Shown one piece after another: positions 1-5,034 of a DNA stretch of 6,849 bases (position 1 is its first letter; every line of letters starts with the position of its first letter). The position numbers and the translations under genes are program-made. The notes below the pieces were generated by a model. That model searched no databases and was not told the origin of the DNA. It saw nothing but the letters and a program-made list of their open reading frames with translations. The stretch covers positions 267-7,115 of the forward strand of contig PLHN01000273.1 in assembly GCA_003139975.1 (NCBI GenBank). Direction: 5' to 3'. The stretch is from Acidobacteriaceae bacterium (GTDB taxonomy: Bacteria > Acidobacteriota > Terriglobia > Terriglobales > Acidobacteriaceae).

Positions 1-30
1 CGTCGTTCGTCATTCGTCCTTCGCCGGTCG
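1..30. repeat. Degenerate heptamer tandem repeat (TCGTCAT type)
   Basis: From position 7 the sequence reads as 7-base units: TCGTCAT (7-13), TCGTCCT (14-20), TCGCCGG (21-27), then TCG. A partial unit CGTCGT occupies 1-6. The window edge cuts the array, so its full length is unknown. It lies upstream of queD and matches no protein-coding pattern that I can support. It has the same 7-base period as the arrays at 532, 3520, 3613 and 4934, but a different word. Confidence 0.7.
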
Positions 31-81
31 GTAGCGCGGGTTCCCGTCAGCAGGAAGCGCCATTCCGCTTGCATTCAAAGG

Positions 82-87
82 TACAAT
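82..87 (+). promoter_or_regulatory. Possible -10 box upstream of queD
   Basis: TACAAT matches five of six positions of the sigma-70 -10 consensus. It would place a transcription start near position 94, giving a leader of about 50 nt before the ATG at 147. No convincing -35 hexamer lies 16-18 nt upstream, so support is weak. No preQ1 riboswitch-like structure was recognised between here and the gene. Confidence 0.3.
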
Positions 88-146
88 AAGCATGGTTTCG
101 TTGCGTGGATCTGATTCGCCGCACGCGCCAGGGTTTGGGGATTTTC

Positions 147-524
147 ATGTACGAAGTAACCGTAGAAGACACATTCGCCGCCGGGCATTACCTGCGCAAC
201 TACAAGGGAAAGTGCGAAAACCCGCACGGCCATAATTACAAGATCCGCGTCACGCTGGCCGGAGCCGAACTCGACAAAGCCGGCCTTTTGCTCGACTTCA
301 AGGACCTGAAGGATGTGATGAAGCACGTCATCGACCGGCTGGATCATCAGATGCTCAACGATATCGAGCCTTTCAAGGTTCTGAATCCCTCGGCTGAAAA
401 CCTGTCCAAGTATTTCTACGACGAAACCAACCTCCGGCTGAAGAGCGTGACCAAAGGCAGAGTGCGCGTGAAGGATGTGACCGTGTTCGAGACGGATACG
501 ACCACGGCCACCTATTCGGAATGA
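147..524 (+). CDS. queD: 6-carboxy-5,6,7,8-tetrahydropterin synthase QueD
   Basis: QueD converts 7,8-dihydroneopterin triphosphate to 6-carboxytetrahydropterin, the first committed step to preQ0 and queuosine, in the cytoplasm. The 125-residue product has the usual length for the family. His14 (AAGHYL), His27 and His29 (PHGHNY) are the expected zinc ligands. Cys23, in KGKCENPHGH, is at the catalytic cysteine position. The LDHQMLN segment (65-71, with D66 and H67), the NPSAENL signature (80-86) and Glu115 in the C-terminal VFETDT complete the 6-pyruvoyl-tetrahydropterin synthase fold pattern. I chose the ATG at 147 because a G-rich Shine-Dalgarno-like GGGG (137-140) sits 6 nt upstream and family homology begins there. 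A GTG at 105 in the same frame would add 14 unmatched residues. It is followed 44 nt downstream by queE, so cotranscription is likely. Confidence 0.93.
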   Translation: MYEVTVEDTFAAGHYLRNYKGKCENPHGHNYKIRVTLAGAELDKAGLLLDFKDLKDVMKHVIDRLDHQMLNDIEPFKVLNPSAENLSKYFYDETNLRLKSVTKGRVRVKDVTVFETDTTTATYSE

Positions 525-531
525 GATTTTC

Positions 532-566
532 CTGAAGGCTGACGGCTGAGGGCTGACAGCTGCTTC
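532..566. repeat. Heptamer tandem repeat in the queD-queE spacer
   Basis: Five consecutive 7-base units fill most of the 44-nt gap: CTGAAGG, CTGACGG, CTGAGGG, CTGACAG, CTGCTTC (starts at 532, 539, 546, 553, 560). The array ends two bases before the queE start codon and so occupies the place of a ribosome binding site. No good Shine-Dalgarno sequence is present in it; the nearest purine runs (GAGGG, 548-552) are about 16 nt from the ATG. Confidence 0.85.
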
Positions 567-568
567 CC

Positions 569-1252
569 ATGCACATTAGCGAAATCTATCGATCTCTGCA
601 GGGCGAATCTACTTACGCCGGGCTTCCCTGCGTTTTCGTGCGCCTCACGGGATGCAATCTGCGCTGCTCCTGGTGCGATAGCGAATTCAGTTTCTCGGGC
701 GGAAAACAGATGACGGTCGAAGAGGTGATCGACGAAGTCGGCCACCTGAGCCCGCGCGGCGGCCTGGTCGAAATCACCGGCGGCGAGCCGATGCTGCAAG
801 AGCGCGACGCAGTTCCGCTTATGGAGCGTCTGGTGGCAGCGGGGTACAAAGTCCTTCTCGAAACCAGCGGCGAACGGCCCCTGGCAGCGGTTCCCAAAGA
901 AGTCGTCAAAATCGTGGACGTGAAATGTCCAAACTCGGGAGAGGCGGATACGTTCGCGGTCGACAATCTCGCGGCGCTCGCCCCGCACGACGAACTCAAG
1001 TTCGTTCTCACTGACCGCACCGACTACGAATTTGCCCGCGACTTCGTCAGAGAGCACGGACTGGCCGAGCGGGTGAACGCCGTGCTGTTTTCGCCCGCAT
1101 TCAGAAAGGGCGCGCGCGGCGCGCGCGACACGTCGCATTGCTTGCTTGATCCCGAGCAGCTTGCGCAGTGGATTCTCGCCGATGACGTTCCCGCGCGGCT
1201 CAGCCTGCAGATTCACAAATTGATCTGGGACCCGGCTGCGAAGGGCGTGTGA
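569..1252 (+). CDS. queE: 7-carboxy-7-deazaguanine synthase QueE (radical SAM)
   Basis: QueE is a radical SAM enzyme that rearranges 6-carboxytetrahydropterin to 7-carboxy-7-deazaguanine, the second step after QueD. In the 227-residue product the N-terminus MHISEIYRSLQGES is the conserved family opening, which supports the ATG at 569 despite the lack of a clear ribosome binding site. The iron-sulfur motif is CX3CX2C (Cys29, Cys33, Cys36) in GCNLRCSWCD. ITGGEP (69-74) is the SAM-binding GGE-type motif. ETSG (98-101), DVKCPNSG (117-124) and ELKFVL (142-147) are further QueE blocks. The C-terminal LQIHKLIWDP matches the usual family ending. No expected motif is missing. The stop codon overlaps a GTG (GTGA, 1249-1252) that opens a long frame into queC. 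I think that GTG is not the queC start. Confidence 0.95.
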   Translation: MHISEIYRSLQGESTYAGLPCVFVRLTGCNLRCSWCDSEFSFSGGKQMTVEEVIDEVGHLSPRGGLVEITGGEPMLQERDAVPLMERLVAAGYKVLLETSGERPLAAVPKEVVKIVDVKCPNSGEADTFAVDNLAALAPHDELKFVLTDRTDYEFARDFVREHGLAERVNAVLFSPAFRKGARGARDTSHCLLDPEQLAQWILADDVPARLSLQIHKLIWDPAAKGV

Positions 1253-1258
1253 GACACC

Positions 1259-1290
1259 GGGTCATTGGGTCATTGAGTCCTCAGGTGATC
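1259..1290. repeat. Octamer tandem repeat (GGGTCATT) after queE
   Basis: Two exact copies of GGGTCATT (1259-1266, 1267-1274) are followed by two degenerate units, GAGTCCTC and AGGTGATC. The period here is 8, not 7. The complementary words ATGACCC and CGATC reappear at 1479-1530, so the two clusters face each other across about 190 nt. Confidence 0.8.
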
Positions 1291-1398
1291 GAAAACCCGA
1301 CGGCTGGCCTTTTGCAGAAATGCCCATCGAGAAGTAACGGGGCCTTGATTGCGCCGCAAAATGCAGATCCAGCCCCTTCGGCTGTGCTCAGGGTCGAG

Positions 1399-1429
1399 GT
1401 GACAAAGGGAATCCTTACCGGCGTAAAAT
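1399..1429 (+). promoter_or_regulatory. Possible promoter for queC
   Basis: GTGACA (1399-1404) and TAAAAT (1424-1429) each match five of six sigma-70 consensus positions. They are separated by 19 nt, which is longer than the 17-nt optimum. A start near 1436 would leave about 30 nt before the ATG at 1465 and would put a small GGTGG/CCACC hairpin (1433-1446) at the transcript 5' end. If real, it gives queC its own transcript and rules out the far-upstream GTG as its start. Confidence 0.35.
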
Positions 1430-1464
1430 CGAGGTGGAGCGCCACCGCGGATGCGGATGGAAAG

Positions 1465-2214
1465 ATGGCCCGCCCCCCCGATCCCATGACCCGACCTGAA
1501 CGACCCGATCCGGCGCCTCGATCCCATGATTCTCTGTCCCGCGCGGTCGTCCTTCTTAGCGGCGGGATGGATTCTTGCGTGTGCGCGGCGCTGGCGGCGC
1601 GCGACCATCGGGCGGCGGCGGTACATGTGAGTTATGGACAGCGAACCGAGGAGCGGGAGCTGCACTCGTTTCAGGGAATTTGCGACCGGCTGGGCATCCG
1701 CGACCGGCTGGTGGTGCGCAATGAGGCCCTGCGCGCCATTGGCGGGTCGGCCTTGACCGATGACAACATCGCCGTGCCGGAGTCACACGCGCTGGGCGCC
1801 GGCATTCCGGTCACTTATGTTCCGTTCCGCAACGCGCATTTTCTAGCGGTCGCGGTTAGCTGGGCCGAGGTGCTGGGCGCGGAAAAGGTGTACATCGGGG
1901 CCGTCGAACCGGACAGTTCGGGGTATCCCGACTGCCGGCCGGAGTATTATGGTGCGTTCAACGAAGTGGTGCGGGCGGGCACGAAGGAAGGCACCATCCG
2001 GGTGGTAACGCCGCTCATCGCCATGCACAAACGTGAGATTGTGACGCTCGGCCTTGAACTGGGCGCGCCCTTCGATTTAACGTGGTCATGCTATCAGCGT
2101 GAAGACCGGGCCTGCGGCGTCTGCGACAGTTGTGTGCTGCGCCTGCTCGCGTTTCGCGAAGCGGGTGCGCAGGATCCGATTCCATATGCGGAGGCTGTGA
2201 CCCGAAATGGTTAG
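1465..2214 (+). CDS. queC: 7-cyano-7-deazaguanine synthase QueC
   Basis: QueC uses ATP and ammonia to turn 7-carboxy-7-deazaguanine into preQ0, completing the pathway begun by QueD and QueE. The product is 249 residues from this start. RAVVLLSGGMDS contains the N-type PP-loop SGGMDS (32-37), which binds ATP. SYGQRTEERE, VPFRN and SGYPDCRPEY are family blocks. A C-terminal zinc cluster is formed by Cys209, Cys217, Cys220 and Cys223 (CGVCDSC). Recognisable homology begins only near base 1540. In-frame starts before it are ATG 1465, preceded by GGATGGAAAG and chosen here, ATG 1486, which lies within the repeat word CCCATGACCC and has no ribosome site, and GTG 1249, which overlaps the queE stop. 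The first 25 or so residues are Pro/Arg/Asp-rich translated repeat sequence and probably carry no function. Function is confident; the start is not. Confidence 0.92.
   Translation: MARPPDPMTRPERPDPAPRSHDSLSRAVVLLSGGMDSCVCAALAARDHRAAAVHVSYGQRTEERELHSFQGICDRLGIRDRLVVRNEALRAIGGSALTDDNIAVPESHALGAGIPVTYVPFRNAHFLAVAVSWAEVLGAEKVYIGAVEPDSSGYPDCRPEYYGAFNEVVRAGTKEGTIRVVTPLIAMHKREIVTLGLELGAPFDLTWSCYQREDRACGVCDSCVLRLLAFREAGAQDPIPYAEAVTRNG
1479..1530. repeat. Degenerate CGAYCC / CCCATGA repeat cluster at the queC 5' end
   Basis: CGATCCCATGA occurs twice exactly (1479-1489 and 1519-1529). CGACC or CGATCC words also occur at 1492, 1501 and 1506. These are reverse-complement relatives of the GGGTCATT and GGTGATCG words at 1259-1291. 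The cluster is read as the Pro/Arg-rich N-terminus of QueC if translation starts at 1465 or 1486. Confidence 0.6.
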
Positions 2215-2369
2215 CGCGAGTCTGGTCTGCCGCCGGGCGAGTGCATGGTGCGCCGTACGGCCCAGGGAAAGCGCTCACGCATTGGAGTTCAGGTTGGGAG
2301 TCAGTTTTGAAAATTGGTTCGTTACAGTTCGCAAAAATAGAAGGCTTTAAGCCGGGAGGATCACTGATT
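2215..2369. other. Spacer between queC and the TPR gene
   Basis: This 155-nt spacer has no recognisable gene and no terminator with a T-run. It contains a perfect 10-bp palindrome GCCGTACGGC (2252-2261) and becomes noticeably AT-richer from about 2300, as expected for a promoter region. TTGAAA (2307-2312) resembles a -35 box, but the sequence 16-18 nt downstream is a poor -10, so no promoter is called exactly. The spacer ends in GGGAGGA (2354-2360), a strong Shine-Dalgarno sequence for the next gene. Confidence 0.5.
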
Positions 2370-3512
2370 ATGAAGAAATATTTCATTCTTTCCCTTTTGC
2401 TGGCGCTCGCGGTGGGGCTGTCAGCTCCGCTCGTGTATTCGCAGACTTCAAGTGTGAAAGGAGTTTGCAAGGATCTTGACGGGAAGCCGATCGACGGCGC
2501 GACGGTGGAGTGGACGGGAACGGATACCGGCCGCCAGTATCCCATCAAGACCAACAAAAAGGGCGAATATTTCTCGCTCGGGATCTCTCCCGGCAAGTAC
2601 AACGTCAAGCTCATGAAAGACGGCAAGGAAATCTTTCACTTCAGCGGCGTTACCATTGGCATGGATGAAGCGGTTCTGGACTTCGATCTGAAGAAGGAGC
2701 AAACGGCCGCCGCGAAAGGGCAAGGCGTGAGCCCTGAGGAGGCCAAGGCCATGGCCGAGCAGCAGGCCAAAGCGTCCAAGGAGAAGGACACCGTCAAAGC
2801 GCTCAACGAAAAACTGACCGAGGCGAAAGCCGCCTCCGACGCCGGCGATTTTGACAAGGCGATCACGGTCCTGAACGAAGCGAACGCGATGGATAGCACG
2901 CGCGATCTGGTCTGGTTCCAGCTGGCCAACGCCTACTACGCGTCGGCGCCGAAGCAAACGGACCCTGACGAGAAGAAGAAGCGCTATGAAACTGCGTCTG
3001 CCGATTTCCAGAAGGCGATCGACCTTCGCAAAGGCTCCGAAACGGCGCAAAAGGATCCCGACAGCAACAAGAAGCTGGCCGCCTACTACAACAACCTGGC
3101 GCAGGCGTACTCCAAGTCCAACAAGACCGACGACGCACTCGCCACGTACAACCAGGCCGCCCAACTCGATCCGGCGGGCGCCGCGATGTACTACTTTAAC
3201 GCGGGCGCGGTGTTGACCAATGCGGGCCGCGCCGACGATGCCATTGCCGCGTTCGATAAAACGATCGCCGCCGATCCCACGAAGGCATTGGCCTACTACT
3301 GGAAAGGGATCAACCTGATCGGGAAGGCGACGGTAGGAAAAGACAATAAGATGGTGGCCCCCGAGGGGACAGCCGAGGCCTTTCAGAAATATCTCGAACT
3401 TGATCCCACCGGCCCTATGGCTCAAACGGCCAAGGATATGCTGGGCACCATCGGCGCAAGCGTTGAAACCGGCTTCGGGACGTCCAAGAAAAAGCCGCCG
3501 GTGAAGAAATAG
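2370..3512 (+). CDS. Exported carboxypeptidase-regulatory-like / TPR repeat protein
   Basis: A 380-residue protein of unknown specific role. Residues 1-25 form a signal peptide: MKK, a hydrophobic core through about residue 18, then a polar end at VYSQ. Residues about 28-107 form a beta-rich carboxypeptidase-regulatory-like (CarboxypepD_reg) domain, recognisable from VKGVCKDLDGKPIDGATV, KTNKKGEYFSLGISPGKYNVKL. A Lys/Glu/Ala-rich, probably helical linker follows (108-143). Tetratricopeptide repeats then run from about 145 to 347; the clearest are 235-269 and 270-303, each ending in LDP or ADP, and two others are stretched by charged insertions. The tail is basic (KKKPPVKK). The ATG at 2370 is preferred over in-frame upstream starts from 2130, which overlap queC, because it follows GGGAGGA and begins the signal peptide. 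A periplasmic or surface scaffold role is inference; no catalytic motif was seen. Confidence 0.85.
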   Translation: MKKYFILSLLLALAVGLSAPLVYSQTSSVKGVCKDLDGKPIDGATVEWTGTDTGRQYPIKTNKKGEYFSLGISPGKYNVKLMKDGKEIFHFSGVTIGMDEAVLDFDLKKEQTAAAKGQGVSPEEAKAMAEQQAKASKEKDTVKALNEKLTEAKAASDAGDFDKAITVLNEANAMDSTRDLVWFQLANAYYASAPKQTDPDEKKKRYETASADFQKAIDLRKGSETAQKDPDSNKKLAAYYNNLAQAYSKSNKTDDALATYNQAAQLDPAGAAMYYFNAGAVLTNAGRADDAIAAFDKTIAADPTKALAYYWKGINLIGKATVGKDNKMVAPEGTAEAFQKYLELDPTGPMAQTAKDMLGTIGASVETGFGTSKKKPPVKK

Positions 3513-3519
3513 GGCAGGT

Positions 3520-3547
3520 CAGTAACCAGTACCCAGTTGCCAGTACC
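3520..3547. repeat. Heptamer tandem repeat (CAGTACC type), left arm
   Basis: Four 7-base units: CAGTAAC (3520-3526), CAGTACC (3527-3533), CAGTTGC (3534-3540), CAGTACC (3541-3547). The array begins 7 nt after the TPR gene stop. It is the approximate reverse complement of the cluster at 3613-3647: aligned against 3616-3643, 22 of 28 positions can pair. Confidence 0.85.
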
Positions 3548-3612
3548 GGTTCTTGATAAGAGTTGCAGCACCGATTGAACTGAACGGCGGTCAAGAGCAA
3601 TCTCTGGCCTTT

Positions 3613-3647
3613 CTGGGTACTGGGCACTGATTACCGGGTACTGCTTC
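3613..3647. repeat. Heptamer tandem repeat (CTGGGTA type), right arm
   Basis: Five 7-base units: CTGGGTA (3613), CTGGGCA (3620), CTGATTA (3627), CCGGGTA (3634), CTGCTTC (3641). It is the inverted counterpart of the CAGTACC array 68 nt upstream. The 65 nt between the arrays show no gene. Confidence 0.85.
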
Positions 3648-3653
3648 TCTGTT

Positions 3654-3692
3654 ACCGAGGTCGATGGCCTACGGCGCACTTCGCTCCTCGGT
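3654..3692. repeat. Short inverted repeat ACCGAGG / CCTCGGT
   Basis: ACCGAGG (3654-3660) pairs perfectly with CCTCGGT (3686-3692) across a 25-nt loop. There is no T-run after it, so it is not a canonical intrinsic terminator. It lies just beyond the heptamer arrays in the spacer before the PilT-like gene. Confidence 0.4.
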
Positions 3693-3779
3693 CGCTTCGC
3701 GCTACAGTCTATCTATTGCTCCCCCGGCTTTGTCTCCCCTGCGGTAGCCAGGTTCCAGGAAACACCAGGAGCGTGTCGC

Positions 3780-4928
3780 GTGGCGACGCCGGGGAATTCC
3801 CCGATATCGATTGCCTTCGAAGGCGTGACCGGATCGGGCTCGATCCCGACTGCGGTTCTGCTGGCCGGCATGCTGCGCGCTTCCGATAAAGTCAGCGACC
3901 TGATCTTTTCCCCTGGACGTCCGCCACAGGTTGAGATTCATGGGCAATTGACGGCGGTTGAGATCGTGGGTTCGAGCGTGCTCACCGCCGATGACACACG
4001 GCGCATCGCGGCCGACTTGATCGGCACAAACAAGCAGGCCATCAGCACGCTGCGCGAGCAGGGATCCTGCGACGTTTCCTACGGACTGGCGGGCATGGCG
4101 CGCTTCCGCGTCAATGTATTCATTCAGCGCGGCAGCTGCGCGATTGTCATGCGCGTGATTCCCACGGTGATTCCGACCTTGAGTTCCTTGCGCCTTCCGG
4201 CTCAGCTCGAAAACGCGGCCAATGTGCGCAACGGCATCATTCTGGTCACCGGGGGCACCTCATCGGGAAAGTCTTCGACCCTGGCAGCTCTCGTTGACCG
4301 CATCAACAGCGCGCATTGCTATCACATTCTGACCGTCGAAGACCCCATCGAGTTTCTCCACAAGCACAAGAGATCGACGGTGCACCAGCGCGAGTTGCAC
4401 AGCGACGCGCCCAGTTTTCCGCTCGCATTGCGCGCGGCGCTGCGGCAAGCGCCGCGCGTCATCATGGCGGGTGAGATTCGCGACCGCGAGACGCTCGACA
4501 TTGTTCTGGAAGCCGCCGAGAACGGCCACCTTGTTCTCTCCAGCATGAACACGGTGGATGTGTCGAAGACGGTCGAGCGCATCGTGGGCTCATTCGCGGC
4601 CGCGGAACAGCAATCGATACGCGAGCGTCTGGCCAAGACGTTTCGCTACATCATTGCGCAGCGCCTGATCCCGCCCGCAAATGGCGGCGAGCGCATCGCG
4701 GTAATCGAGATTCTGAAATCGAACGCGCGCACGCGTGATTGCGTGGAGCAGGGCGAGCGTCCGGGGCGCACACTGCTCGATGCCATCAAGGCGAGCGAAA
4801 GCGAGGGCATGCAGCATTTCGACGCCGAGATCGCGAAACTGGTCCGCTCGGGCCTGGTCGATCTCGAAAGCGGGCTTTGCTTCGCCAGCAATGCGTCCGT
4901 GCTGGGGCAGGAACTGGCGCGGAATTAG
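3780..4928 (+). CDS. Divergent PilT-family type IV pilus ATPase
   Basis: A 382-residue cytoplasmic secretion/retraction ATPase related to PilT, which powers pilus retraction at the inner-membrane base of type IV pili. The GTG start follows AGGAG (3767-3771) by 8 nt. The N-terminal domain (about 25-130) includes MLRASDKVSDLIFSPG, the equivalent of the PilT 'ASDLHL' opening. The RecA-like domain carries Walker A GGTSSGKS (158-165), an Asp box LTVEDPIEF (184-192) and a Walker B region ALRQAPRVIMAGEIRD (220-235) with Glu232. The C-terminus has the family's MQHFDAEIAKLVRSGLV and FASN blocks. It departs from PilT in three places: DPD before Walker B is APR, the second His-box histidine is Asn257 (HLVLSSMNT), and the RNLIRE-type motif reads TRDCVEQGE. 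It is therefore probably a paralog, perhaps PilU-like, and I give no symbol. No pilus genes are nearby. Confidence 0.88.
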   Translation: MATPGNSPISIAFEGVTGSGSIPTAVLLAGMLRASDKVSDLIFSPGRPPQVEIHGQLTAVEIVGSSVLTADDTRRIAADLIGTNKQAISTLREQGSCDVSYGLAGMARFRVNVFIQRGSCAIVMRVIPTVIPTLSSLRLPAQLENAANVRNGIILVTGGTSSGKSSTLAALVDRINSAHCYHILTVEDPIEFLHKHKRSTVHQRELHSDAPSFPLALRAALRQAPRVIMAGEIRDRETLDIVLEAAENGHLVLSSMNTVDVSKTVERIVGSFAAAEQQSIRERLAKTFRYIIAQRLIPPANGGERIAVIEILKSNARTRDCVEQGERPGRTLLDAIKASESEGMQHFDAEIAKLVRSGLVDLESGLCFASNASVLGQELARN

Positions 4929-4933
4929 AAAAC

Positions 4934-4961
4934 CAGGCCTCAGGTCTCAGGTCTCAGCAAA
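4934..4961. repeat. Heptamer tandem repeat (CAGGTCT) before moeA
   Basis: Units are CAGGCCT (4934), CAGGTCT (4941), CAGGTCT (4948) and CAGCAAA (4955). The array begins 5 nt after the stop of the PilT-like gene, similar to the placement of the arrays after queD and after the TPR gene. Confidence 0.8.
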
Positions 4962-5022
4962 AGGCTCGCTCCTCGCGCGGGTTCCGAAAGTCGAGCAGGC
5001 ATCGGGCGCGCTGACGCTCGGG

Positions 5023-5028
5023 TATCAT
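5023..5028 (+). promoter_or_regulatory. Possible -10 box for a leaderless moeA transcript
   Basis: TATCAT matches four of six -10 consensus bases and lies 6 nt before the moeA ATG, so transcription would begin at or near the start codon. No Shine-Dalgarno sequence precedes moeA, which fits leaderless translation. No clear -35 box was found, so this remains a weak inference. Confidence 0.3.
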
Positions 5029-5034
5029 CCCTGC

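Noticed and set aside
1..146. preQ1 riboswitch before queD
   Set aside because: I could not find the short pseudoknot-type stem followed by an A-rich tail. The segment contains a heptamer repeat and ordinary GC-rich sequence.
92..235. Small open frame starting at ATG 92 just after the -10-like box
   Set aside because: It is 47 codons in a different frame from queD and mostly overlaps it, with no ribosome site and no recognisable sequence.
512..1216. Minus-strand open frame of 234 codons opposite queE
   Set aside because: It is the complement of queE, which has all its family motifs. The reverse reading shows no domain.
2130..2369. Upstream extension of the TPR gene overlapping queC
   Set aside because: The ATG at 2370 has GGGAGGA upstream and starts a typical signal peptide. 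The extension would bury that signal and overlaps the QueC zinc-cluster region.
2448..3425. Long open frame on the minus strand across the TPR gene
   Set aside because: It is antisense to a gene with a signal peptide, ribosome site and recognisable domains. Its product is Val/Arg/Gly/Leu-rich without motifs, as expected for the complement of Lys/Ala/Asp-rich coding sequence.
3548..3612. Small RNA or small gene between the opposed heptamer arrays
   Set aside because: There is no start with a ribosome site, no terminator and no recognisable RNA fold beyond the flanking repeats.
1..4961. CRISPR array or tRNA cluster as an explanation for the spacer repeats
   Set aside because: Units are 7-8 bases, directly adjacent and degenerate, with no spacers between long identical repeats and no cloverleaf structures or cas genes.
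4735..5034. Upstream extension of moeA into the end of the PilT-like gene
   Set aside because: It overlaps the PilT-like C-terminus in another frame and passes through a heptamer repeat. MoeA homology starts at the ATG at 5035.
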